Shown in pieces: positions 1 to 10,183 of a stretch of 64,000 nt of DNA (position 1 is the first letter of the stretch; each line of letters begins with the position of its first letter). A program made the translations under genes and the position numbers. Origin of the DNA: Holothuria scabra (taxonomy: Eukaryota; Echinodermata; Holothuroidea; Aspidochirotida; Holothuriidae); assembly GCA_037179385.1 (NCBI GenBank), contig CM074179.1:1488001-1552000 (forward strand), written 5' to 3'. A model generated the notes under the pieces. The model was not told where the DNA came from and ran no database searches. It saw only the letters and a list, made by a program, of their open reading frames with translations.

Positions 1-1549
1 CCGTCGTAGGCTTGTATCAGGAAAATGTTTTGCTCACTCCGGCGCACAGCAGCTATGTGGCATAACACGACTTGCATGACCAAAACACATACGCCCGCCT
101 TTGGCAGGTTAGAGGCGGGGCTAATGTCTTAGATTTGCGAAATTATCAATCAAACGAACGAACCACGTCATTGTATCTTCACGATGTAATCCCACATATT
201 TCCTGTTACTTCGTTCTTCAAACTTACGACACGATTGTTTTGCCCGGCTACAACCAAAGTTTGGGAAATTCGATCGTAGCAAAAATGCAATGGGAGTATT
301 AGAATTCTATGCGAAGACGGTTGGTTTCTACATGTTTTTCCTACACAGTTAAACTGCATTGACGATGTCACAAGTATGATTGGCTGATTAAACGCAATAA
401 TGAACCAATCACGCTGTTTAGAGGTAACTTAAAATAAGTGCGATGGACCTTATGTGTATGATGTCATAGAACCCTTGTTTTCCCAACATGTTTTCATGAA
501 AAGATCGGGACACACACAATCTGTGATTGCTTGCAGCCACGTGCTCCATTGCTTTTATAAATTCTGGCACTCACTTGATCATTACTCCCAATTATTTGCA
601 AACTGAAAAAGGGGTTAAAATATACTTGAAACTTACCCTTAATTTCGTTAATTTCCCGTAAACTCAATCCTTTAACTTCCCGCCAAAACTGGTTGCATTG
701 ATAATCACAAAGGTAAAATTTTTACCCCTGCCATGGAAGTGATCGTTTGATATTTTCCGCTATAACCATGTAGTATTACATGGAATTAGATTTAGAATTG
801 CATTCAATGTCTTTTCCTTGCTTATCGCAAAAAGCGCCGCGTAAGTTGCTGTACAAACTGTTCTGCACAAAGCAGACTATCGAGCTGCAGTGTTTCGCCT
901 CTTTTTAATCCCAAAGCTTAGCATACATGTCTGTGGACGTTTTGTACACGTAGCTCCTAGAATCTTGTAAAGTCCGGTGATTATTATCTTGCACAAATTA
1001 AGTAATTCCCAGCATTCCTTCCGTAATGGGATTTACAGTAGGACTTGTGCAATGTTGTCATTCAACGTCATTGCAAACAGAAACCGTGATGCACGTGGTC
1101 TCGTGAAGCAAAATTCTTGGCACACGCATGCAGTAGACTTCCGTGCGTGTCCTTTTTTTCCTCCAAACAAGGCATCATGTTTTGCTTGGTGACATCATAT
1201 GCATACGACCCATTTCAAAATTTAAATTGGTCCCTGCATCGTGATTGGTTCAACCGCATTGATTCAAGCCAACTTTTGAAGCAGAAATTACGGTGACATG
1301 GAAGCCAATGTGACCGCTATCAGTGGTTCAAAATTTGTACGAATGTGAGTATCGGTGCTAATATTTTTGCGTCAACTTACAAAAATTGTGTTGACTAATT
1401 TGGCTCAAAAATGCCACCATTTTGCGTCTAGGGACTTGCATAAGTCACAAAATTTCCAAAAGGGGAGGGGAACACCCCCTCCCCCAGGCCGGCGATCCGC
1501 CAATGGACGCATCAGATGCGCGACGTTCAATTCTAAACCCAGGGAAAAC
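1..1549. other. Non-coding flank, no gene seen
   Basis: Only short open frames without recognisable domains occur here. The base composition is moderately AT-rich and no repeat of the window's known families is visible. The right limit is where Gypsy pol similarity starts. The exact junction cannot be fixed because the 5' part of that element is missing. Confidence 0.5.
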
Positions 1550-2429
1550 CCTGCTAGGGGAACACGTAGAAAAGCTAGGTAAGGTGCTTACTCGCCTTAA
1601 GGAGTTCGGCTTGAAGCTCAACCCTGATAAGTGTAGCTTTCTTAAGTCTTCCGTAAAATGCCTTGGGCATGTTGTGTCCGGGGAAGGGGTACAGACAGAC
1701 CCTGACAAGGTGGCAGCTGTTAAAACATGGCCCCACCCTCAGAATGTGGAGGAACTTAAGACATTCCTTGGCTTCGCTGGGTATTACAGACGGTTTATAC
1801 CCGACTTTAGCAAGATTGCTAAGCCACTGAATGACTTGTCTGTACACTATGAGCCTATAAGAAAGAGGCGCGGTCGACTCAGAACCACGAAGGGAGAGCT
1901 AGGTAGGCCTTCACCCCTCAACACCCCTTTTGGAGAAAACTGGGATAAAAAATGCCAGGCTGCATTTGATACCCTCCTGGAGAAGTTGACTACAGCCCCC
2001 ACTTTGAATTTTGCCAACTTTGAGGAGCCATTCATCCTCCACACAGATGCCAGCACGGCAGGTTTAGGGGCAGCGCTGTACCAGGAGCTTGAGGGCAAGC
2101 TGAAACCAGTTGCATATGCTAGCAGGGGTCTGTCCAAGAGTGAGAAAAACTATCCCGCCCATGAACTTGAATTTTTAGCCCTGAAATGGGCCGTAACAAG
2201 TAAGTTTTCAGACTACTTGTATGGCACAAAATTCCTAGTGGTCACAGACAATAACCCCCTAACATATGTGCTGACTTCAGCTAAATTGGATGCGACCAGT
2301 CACAGATGGTTAGCAGCCCTTGCCGACTACCAATTTGACCTGAAGTACCAACCTGGTAGACTAAACCAGGACGCCGATGGCCTTTCGCGTCGCCCCCAGG
2401 AACCCCGGCTGATGATGACGAGCATCTAG
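1550..2429 (+). pseudogene. Gypsy pol fragment: RT thumb/connection and RNase H
   Basis: The frame continues from upstream non-element sequence (open from 1422). Recognisable protein starts near 1550 with the helix before GLKLNPDKC, followed by FLGFAGYYRRFIPDFSKIA, the usual Gypsy RT C-terminus. RNase H follows: HTDAST (first catalytic Asp), HELEFLALKWA (Glu) and VVTDNNPL (Asp), ending near DADGLSRRP. The frame closes at a TAG at 2427-2429. The palm domain with the catalytic YxDD box is missing, so this is a 5'-truncated relic. Confidence 0.85.
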
Positions 2430-2452
2430 ATTTTCAGGGACGCACAGAACAG

Positions 2453-3074
2453 ATGAGGGAAAAGTTTCTAGGTACTCAGGGAGACAGAGCTAGTGCCATG
2501 GTTGTGTCAGCCATTTGTTCATCACTTGCAGTAGCAAGTGACCTGGAGGTTAGTTGTAACCACTTAGGTGTCCACCCCCAGAACTTCAGGCCCCGGGGAG
2601 CTGTGTATCGTAGTGACGATGACGTCACCCTCATTGAAATACTGACAGACTCGGTGGAAGTGGTCCCTGGGCAGTTTGAGGCTCCTACCCTTCCAGGTCA
2701 AGGTTCAATCCCAGGGGTAACCCCGACAGAATGGAGGCGGCTCCAAGAGCAGGACCGTGGGATTCACCCTATCCTGGCAAGTATGCAGGCAGGTATCAGG
2801 CCAGGTTGCAAGTATGGAACCAGAGGCTAAGCTCCTTGCTAGACAGTGGGACAAGCTGGTGTTGAGGGATGGTGTTCTCCACCGCTGCATACAAGGCACA
2901 CAAGGTGAGTGCAAGTACCAACTTGTTCTGCCAGGAAGCCACAGGGGAGACGCTTTCAAGGGGCTACACGACGACGTGGGCCACCCTGGAGTGGATCGCA
3001 CTACAGATTTAATACGGTCCCGCTTCTACTGGCCAAAAATGCAGTCCCTGGTGGAGAAGTTGTCGCACCTGTGA
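2453..3074 (+). pseudogene. Gypsy pol fragment: linker and integrase zinc domain
   Basis: Two overlapping frames (2453-2830, then 2757-3074) continue pol after the RNase H frame. The second contains the integrase H2C2 region: HDDVGHPGVDRT supplies the histidines. The cysteine pair (C-x2-C) lies just past 3061 in a third frame. Frameshifts near 2430-2450, 2760-2830 and 3060 show decay. No start codon is meaningful because this part belongs to a polyprotein. Confidence 0.75.
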
Positions 3075-3944
3075 ACAGTGTGTCCGCAGGAAGGCAAAGG
3101 CCCATCGAGCTGCCCCCATGGTGTCTATTACCACAACAAGGCCCCTAGAACTCCTGTGTATGGACTTCTTGAAGATAGAGCCAGATAACAGAAACACTCA
3201 GAATGTCCTTGTATTAACCGACCATTTCACCAGGTATGCCTTTGCTATTCCCACAAGGGACCAGAGGGCCACGACTGTTGCTAAGGCACTTTGGGAGCAT
3301 GTTTTCGTACATTATGGGTTCCCAGAGCGTCTGCATTCAGACCAAGGTAGGGACTTCGAGTCACAGGTGACCCAGGAACTGTGCAAGACCCTCGGCATAC
3401 GGAAGACCAGGACAACCCCTTATCACCCCCAAGGCAACGGACAGTGTGAGAGGTTCAATGAAACTCTACTGAACCTCCTGGGAACCCTGGAAGATAGCAA
3501 GAAGGAAAACTGGCGTGAGCATGTGGCCCCCTTGGTTCATGCATACAATTGCACCAGGAATGATGCAACAGGTGAGTCACCTTACATGCTTATGTTTGGT
3601 AGGGAGCCCCTATTACCTATTGACCTTCGGTTGGGCCTCAGTCCAGGACCTGGAGATGCTGGGTCGCACCAGGATTACGTGGAGCGGCTGAAACTTCGCT
3701 TGCAGAGGGCCCACCAACTTGCCTAAGAAAAGGCCAACAAGAGGGCTGCGCCAAACCGTAGGAACTATGACGCCACGGTCCGCGAGCAGGCCCTTGCCCC
3801 GGGTGACAAGGTACTTGTAACAAACGTTAGACCTCGCGGTGGCAGGAAGTTAGCCAACAGGTGGGTTGACCAGCTGTATGAGGTGGTAAGCCAACGCGGT
3901 GATGGCATGCCAGTCTTTGAGGTGAAGCCTCTGGATGGAAATGT
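3061..3944 (+). pseudogene. Gypsy integrase core and C-terminal module
   Basis: The integrase catalytic triad is visible: the first Asp in LLCMDFLKIE (near 3160), the second in HSDQGRDFES (near 3350) and the Glu in GNGQCERFNETL (near 3450), with the usual TTPYHPQGNG stretch. The open frame ends at a TAA at 3724-3726, but the same frame then reads on into a GPY/F-like module (APGDKVLV ... NRWVDQLYEV). An in-frame nonsense mutation therefore cuts the C-terminal domain off. Integrase would have joined element cDNA to chromosomal DNA. Confidence 0.85.
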
Positions 3945-4559
3945 GTGCTGCACAGGAATATGCTCCTACCCTGCCGGTTCCAGCAAAAGATAGAGGAAGC
4001 CCCTCCTGTGCCCCCTGCACCCAAGGTCGTACGCACCCGTAGGAGAACTCGGGCTGAGACTGCACCCGAGACTGATGACAGTGATTCTGAGGAGCATGTG
4101 CGTTACTATGATGGAGTACCACCACATGTCCCAACACAATCACCAGTGCACACCAGTGAGGGCGATACCTCACCAGCAGAGGGGATAAGAAGGGAACCCC
4201 CGGAACAGGGCGATTCACTCAGGGCACCCGCAGAGGCCCCAGATCACCCAGCAGGTGAGGAGGACCAACTTGATTCTGTCCCCCCTGAGGGTCCCCAACT
4301 CTCAGCCCCGCCTGAGTTAACCAGCCCTCCAGTTGACGCGTCAGAACTCAACCAGCGGCCACAACGAAACCCGGCGCCTATCCCCAGACTAACCTATGCA
4401 GATCTAGGAAAGCCTGATGTATCCTCCCTTGCTGTTTCTGCCCCCTCACCATCAGTTGTCGGGTCGGACCAATCACTTCTGATGAGCCTCCTACAGCAAC
4501 AAATGCAGTTAAGCCAACAACATGCACAGATGTTGCAAGGATTCATTAGTCAGCATTAA
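3945..4559 (+). CDS. Proline-rich C-terminal tail of Gypsy pol (fragment)
   Basis: This 204-codon open frame begins with LHRNMLLPC, a motif found at the integrase end of many metazoan Gypsy elements. It continues as an acidic, proline-rich tail ending in a glutamine-rich helix-like stretch. It is one frame away from the preceding integrase module, so it lost its upstream protein through a frameshift around 3940. No separate function is known; it is listed as part of the dead polyprotein. Confidence 0.6.
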   Translation: MLHRNMLLPCRFQQKIEEAPPVPPAPKVVRTRRRTRAETAPETDDSDSEEHVRYYDGVPPHVPTQSPVHTSEGDTSPAEGIRREPPEQGDSLRAPAEAPDHPAGEEDQLDSVPPEGPQLSAPPELTSPPVDASELNQRPQRNPAPIPRLTYADLGKPDVSSLAVSAPSPSVVGSDQSLLMSLLQQQMQLSQQHAQMLQGFISQH

Positions 4560-5190
4560 CCTGCAAGGCCTAGTGGAAGGCATGTCGTTCGATAAACCCC
4601 CTCCCAGCAGGTAAGTACAGGTTGTCAGGGACGACAACATTCTAGGTAGGGAGTGTAGCAAGCTACTAAATCTGGTCAAATTCATGGCCTTAATGACTCA
4701 GACTCAGGAGTCAATGAACTGTTTACTTCCTTGCCTCCATCAACCCACACCCTTGCCTTTATTTGCTAATGAACTGGGATTAGAGACTTATCCAAATAGT
4801 CAAACTGATCCATGTCAAGTTTCTTTGTTCTTCTAATAAGCAGGTGGGTTCTTTTCCCTGAAATGTTTTTGCAGAAGTATGCGCAGTGCTGTAGGTCCAA
4901 AAGGAATGTTTTAACTTGTTCTTTATGATGGGCCACTGACCAAAGTAATGCTGTGGTTCTAAAGCTATCCCCCAAAGCTCCTTGTGGAGACTAGCTGGCA
5001 CCCGGGGTCTATGTAAGTTCTTGTTATAGGGTGGGGAAGTGGCTAGGATTAGAAACTATCAATCGTTTGGACACTGACAATGGGTTGTTGCAGAAGAGGA
5101 TTTCTTTGTCTTGGGGCAGTGACCCACCATCCTCCCTAAAACTTTAGTTGAGAAATTGCAAAGTTAAAAGGGCTCCTCTCAAGTGGACTT

Positions 5191-5299
5191 CACCACTCAT
5201 CTGCTGACTGCTCCAGCTACAGCACCTATTTGTTCTTGAGTGTCTCGCCACTGTGAAGATATTTCATTTTCTGTGTGATCCTCCCCAATCACTCAGGTA
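5191..5299 (+). repeat. Direct repeat 1a, second copy at 6519-6597
   Basis: A stretch beginning ACCACTCATCTGCTGACTGC recurs at 6519. The copies match to CACTCAGGT, except that the second lacks about 27 bases starting right after CGCCACT. Both lie inside the presumed Gypsy LTR. Confidence 0.85.
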
Positions 5300-5636
5300 A
5301 GAGTTACTATTTTATTTCTAAGTTGCTTCCTAGGCCAGACCCTATAGCTATGAGCTCATGGAGACATAGCACCGTAGTTGGTATGCTGTTACAATCAACA
5401 TTATTTATTTTAAATTGGCAATGAGGACTTGCCAATATTCAAGGAGAATATTACTGTATGTTTACACGTTACTTATAGAAGGCATGAATGCTAAATTTGT
5501 GCTCTTGTGTCACCAAGAGTTCCCTCTGTTGCGATTCAGTTATGGTTTATTGCACTTAGTTTGCTTACCAGTTCTTTCATAAATGGGAAGAGCTATTTGT
5601 CCTTGAGTTTGCTAAGAGTGCCAATGTCCTATTAGT

Positions 5637-5688
5637 GGGGTTCCACTATGAGGTGGCCTGAAATTATGTTTGTTATGGCAAAAGAATG
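5637..5688 (+). repeat. Direct repeat 2a, second copy at 6018-6069
   Basis: A block of about 52 bases beginning GGGGTTCCACTATGAGGTGG is repeated nearly exactly 381 bases downstream. The spacing differs from that of the other repeat pair (1,328 bases), so these are separate duplications rather than one tandem unit. Confidence 0.85.
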
Positions 5689-7524
5689 CCAATGGAATAG
5701 ACTAATGCCTGTTGGATAGTTTACAAAATATTTGGTGCATGTCTGTCTAGTTATCTGATAGTTGTAATTTATAAATGGATCATGTACTTGTGTTAATGCT
5801 TGGTAACATTATTTAAGGCAATAAGAGCCTTGCAGACTGCATTTATGTTGCTAGGATATATTCCTGGTATGATTTGAAAGTTACCTCATTTAATTTAAAT
5901 ATTCTTAGTTACCCTTGGTTGAAGCAGTGGCCAGGGGTACTGGCCTTTACTACCCCATGCCCCTTATTCAATCACAGTGAAAATCTTTTAATTATTTCAT
6001 GTACATATTTCCTATTTGTGGGGTTCCACTATGAGGTGGCCTGAAATTATGTTTGTTATGGCAAAAGAGCAATTATTTTTGAATGTTAAGGTAATCTACC
6101 GCTTCCCCCGCACCTTTCCCATGTCCTTTTAATTTTAATGGCCTTTAGTTCAATTGTTAAGGAGACTGAGACTTAGAAGTATTTTGGGCTACCCCTCTCT
6201 TCAATGGGTCGGTAGTCCCAGGCATTCAGGGATGTTAACATATATTATTTTTCGGATGTTGGGCTATCTAGTCATATGCATTGGCGGGCTAGAGTGTCAA
6301 GTCTGTAGTGACCCTGACAGTAACCCCCCCTCCCCCCTTTTCCGCGAAGAGTAAAGTTTTGGTTGCACTATTTACTGGGTCAGAGGATAGTGATCCCCTA
6401 ACAATGGCTTAGTATGTCTGGGCAGTGGCATGGCATTAGAGTATTGCTAGTTTAGGCCCCTGCATTCTTTTATTATCTAGTTATTAATACAAAATGAGGT
6501 TGCATGTATATATTAGACCACTCATCTGCTGACTGCTCCAGCTACAGCACCTATTTGTTCTTGAGTGTCTCGCCACTCCTCCCCAATCACTCAGGTCCCA
6601 CTACTGTATGCTGTATGTTTTTGGGCCATGTGCCACGAGGGCTGTGGGCTTTGATGTTCCACGCTTGGGAGGCTAGATGCTGCCACCATAGGGTCCCCAG
6701 AGGTGTAACGGGTTGAGACGTCTGGTCAGGTCGATAGACGCCGGAGTCATAGTCACCCCCCTGGGCCGATGGGCAGGTTGTTGATGTAGGGACGCCACCA
6801 GCGAGGGCACTGTACAGAGACCAGATGGTTTTGGGAGACATATACTACCATCCGAATGAACTGTTTTGAGACTGTTGTTTGTTTTTTTGATCTGACTCTG
6901 AGGTCTGTAGTTATATAGCAGCGTCCTTCAGCAAGATTTTAATGCTTATGATATGATGTCACTCCCTGTTTGTATTTATGTATTGCATATATGTGCCGAC
7001 AGAACTCATAGAGGGCCAGAAGCCAGGGCCAGGTACTTGTAATATATTTTGAGAGCTGTGGTCAACCTCAACTGATTGTTATTATGTTATTATTTTCTTG
7101 TTTCATTTAGTAGTAGTTAGCCTATGTTAGAACAGAGTCAACAATCCGCATCCTGCTTGCATTAGTTGTGAGAGTAGGGTGAATGTCCCGTACCCAGCTG
7201 CTACCAAGTCGTAGGTGCTTGACTAGTGGTGTTACATACTGAAATGTCATTGTTCAAATTATTCTTATAATTCGGAGAAATTTCAAAAGTGAATAAGTAA
7301 CTGAATAATCAACCCAGTTGCTGACCAAGGTTATGCGAGAAGTATCAGTTTGAAGAGATGGCTTGAGAAGTTACGAGAAAATGTAGAGACATTCCAATAG
7401 TTTTGTATGCTGTTCAGCCAAAAAATGAAATGGGTAAGATATGCAATATCACATCAAAATGTTACAAGGGTTTTGAATAAACATACAAGTGTTATTACTT
7501 CCTATTTAACGTCTCTTTTTCCAG

Positions 7525-10183
7525 ATTCAAAGAAATGTGTTGGATTTGCCATCTCTCTTTGGTTCAAAGCATGATCCGAATACTTTCCTCAAAAGGCCAT
7601 CTCCTGTTGGTGCAAGACAGTTGTCATCTCCTAAGCCTCCCAGCATAACCACTTCACCAAGTGTAAGTAATTCTCATGCTAGAGGTGTGCTTTATGTGTA
7701 GAATTTCATTGTATGCAAATTGAAAAAGTGTTTGTGTTGGCAATGATCATCTTTAATGCCACAGAAAGTACCAGCAGTTAGTTTTTTGATGGAGACCTAT
7801 CGCAACCAAAACAACTTCTCTTGTATTAATTGCACCCTGCCCTCTCTGTATGGTGCAAACTTCAGCTTGCAAATAGTGTAGTGGTGTTACCTTGATTTAA
7901 AAATCAGTCATATTTTTCAAAAGGAATGAAAAGGTAACCAAAAACAGGGAGCTGCCATTGAGAAAGCTAAAAAAAACCCATACACATACGGTTGAGTCTA
8001 TGATCTTGCTTCACAAGGTGAAACTCCACTATTGTCTGAATGTACTTCCTCATAGATTCTGCAGTTTCCCATATCCTCTTTACATGTACACTTTTCCCTA
8101 CCAATTCAGCCTTTCCACTTGTGCTAATTGCAAATTAATTTATTTTCGTGGGCATTGTCTTTTATGTGTGCACAAAGATTTCTTACTTACTTTGTGATAT
8201 AAAATGAGGTCTAGGTTGGCAAGAATTTATTTGCAAAGTGTAGACGTATTAGTAGTATTGAATACTGTACTTGCTGTTACCAAGATCTGAATGAAGGCAC
8301 ATATGAAAGTAAGACAGAATAACTTAACTAGCACAAATATAAGTCAAAATTTTTTCTCCTGTTCAAGTTACAACTGGGCTCTCTGCTTAGAATGACAACA
8401 AAATTGTTCAAAATGATACTAGTTGCTTTGCTTTCTTTAATTCCAACTACTTAATCTACACATGCTCTTTATTTCCTGCAGATTTCTGGGAAGAGTGAGA
8501 GCAGCAAACCATACAGCTATGCAAGTAGCAGCTCACCATCTCTGCCAACTAGTCCTCTCTTTTCGCCATCAGAAGATGATCCAGACATCGATTTCTCAAG
8601 TGACACGTCAGAAGAAGGTAGTAGGGAGGACAGGTTAGTCAGAGAAAGGAAATTTATAGTGTTTGAACAGTCATTGGATGACCACATTGGTAAGGTGCCT
8701 TACTCCTGCAGTAGAGACACTCAAGACTGTCAAAGGCACAATGGTGTCCATCCAGCTTGCTTGTCACAATGGACATAAGATCACCTCATGGCAGTCTCAG
8801 CCCCTTCTGAAAGAAACACCATGTGGGAACGTCCTCCTTGCTGCAGCCATTTTGTACAGTGGTTGTTCTTTTGCTCAGATAGAGCAGTGCCTCAAGTTCA
8901 TGGGAATCGAGTGCTTCGGAAGGTCCATGTTTTATGAGACTCTCAGAACAACATTAATTCCAGTTGTCAACCACACATACCTGAAACACCAGAGGGAAGT
9001 ACTTGATCGACTTGATGGATGCGATGTCTGGCTCTCGGGTGATGGAAGGTGCGATTCCCCGGGCTATAATGCCAAGTATTGCTCCTACACCCTCATGGAT
9101 ACTAAGACTCAGCTGATTGTTAACACGGAATTAGTTCAAGTGACAGATACCACAAGTTCTGTTGCAATGGAGAGATGGGCTTTGAGAAGTGTGTTAACAA
9201 GATCGAGGCCAACAATATTCAAGTAAGTCTAGTAGCTACCGATCGTCATTTATCAGGACGAAATATCCTCACATTGTCCACAACTTTGGTGTATGGCACT
9301 TTGTTAAATCACTAAGGAAAAAACTTCTTGCTAAAGCGAAGAAGAAGGATGCTGATGATCTGACACCATGGATACAAGCTATCACGAACCACTTGTGGTG
9401 GTGTTGCCAGAACTGCGGACAAGATGCCAACATGATGCGGCAAATGTGGACTTCAATCTTGAAGCACGTTGTCAACGTCCATTCTTGGGTTGATAGAGAG
9501 AAGTTTCACAAGTGTGGGCACCCGCCCATGTCAGATGATGAAGCTCGCCTGAAATGCTGATTGGAGGCTGGATCACCATCTCATCGTGCTCTGCAGGAGG
9601 TAGTGCTCAACAAGACTATTCTGAAAGACATGGAACATCCTTTGTGCATTCATGCCATACAGGTGCTCTGGAAGTTTTTCACAATAGTATGTTGAAGTAC
9701 TGTCCTAAGAGACAAGAGTTTGCTTACCCACACATGCAGGCTCGAATGCATCTGGCTGTGTTTGACCATAACATGAATGTTAACAGAAAGCAAGCAGTCG
9801 TGAAACGAGTCACAACGTTAAGTGGAGCTGTTGGCACTCCAAGGTTCACCATGGCGTATTCAAAAGCGCAGCGTACGTGGGTGGCCAAAAAAGTGTATGA
9901 AGGAAAATCATACTCCTACATACATTGTATGATGACTGACACCATCAGAGGATTCGAAGGGAAAATCACACACGAGGAGATGCGGAATCCCGTCAGACCA
10001 GTAAACATAGCCAAGGTGCCCAAGCCAGATAAAGCAACCCTCGTATCACAACTCAAGTCCAGATTTGTTCCAACTTCATCTGGTGTGGTCCCGGAAACAA
10101 GCAGTACACATTCATCTGAGAAAGGCTCCGTAGAGGAACAGTCAGAGGAGAATGCAGATGATCCACAGAGTGAAAACGTGTAG
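7525..10183 (+). pseudogene. Broken transposase-like gene (RNase H-fold DDE type)
   Basis: Exon 7525-7662 (46 codons, phase 0, between an AG and a GTAAGT) joins exon 8482 onward in phase; both encode Ser/Pro-rich linker. The conserved part then runs in several frames: CHNGH near 8765, SGDGRCDSPG near 9037 (first acidic site), TDRH near 9237, the H-x-x-W-H region near 9285, CGHPPMSDDE near 9520, and HTGALEVFHNSMLKYCPKR near 9660 (last acidic site). I count at least four frame changes plus a TGA at about 9558. The residue before VWHF that is usually acidic is Gly. The gene resembles uncharacterised transposase-like proteins common in fish and invertebrates. An N-terminal DNA-binding exon would be expected upstream; none is visible, and the Gypsy block may have displaced it. 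The superfamily (possibly Kolobok-like) is not settled. Confidence 0.65.

Larger units (their letters stand above)
1550..7236 (+). mobile_element. Ty3/Gypsy LTR retrotransposon, 5'-truncated and decayed
   Basis: The order is: end of reverse transcriptase, RNase H, linker, integrase zinc domain, DDE core, GPY/F-type module, proline-rich C-terminal tail, then a long non-coding block that I read as the 3' LTR. The 5' LTR, gag, protease and the catalytic part of RT are absent. Pol is broken by at least three frameshifts and a nonsense codon, so it cannot encode transposition proteins. Gypsy assignment rests on the RNase H-integrase order, the GYYRRFI and TDAS motifs and the LHRN-LLPC motif at the pol end. 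Confidence 0.85.
4654..7236 (+). repeat. Probable 3' LTR of the Gypsy element
   Basis: About 95 bases after the pol stop, a purine-rich TAGGTAGGGAG precedes TGTAGCAAGC, a plausible polypurine tract and LTR start. A matching end GTTACA lies at 7231-7236, giving imperfect TGTARC inverted ends. The block has no coding capacity and contains two internal duplications. There is no second LTR in the window to align with it, so the right boundary and the 2.6-kb length are inference. A shorter LTR plus unrelated sequence is possible. Confidence 0.4.

Noticed and set aside
1355..1582. Plus-strand ORF spanning the left Gypsy boundary
   Set aside because: It crosses from unrelated flank into the element in a frame different from pol and has no motif.
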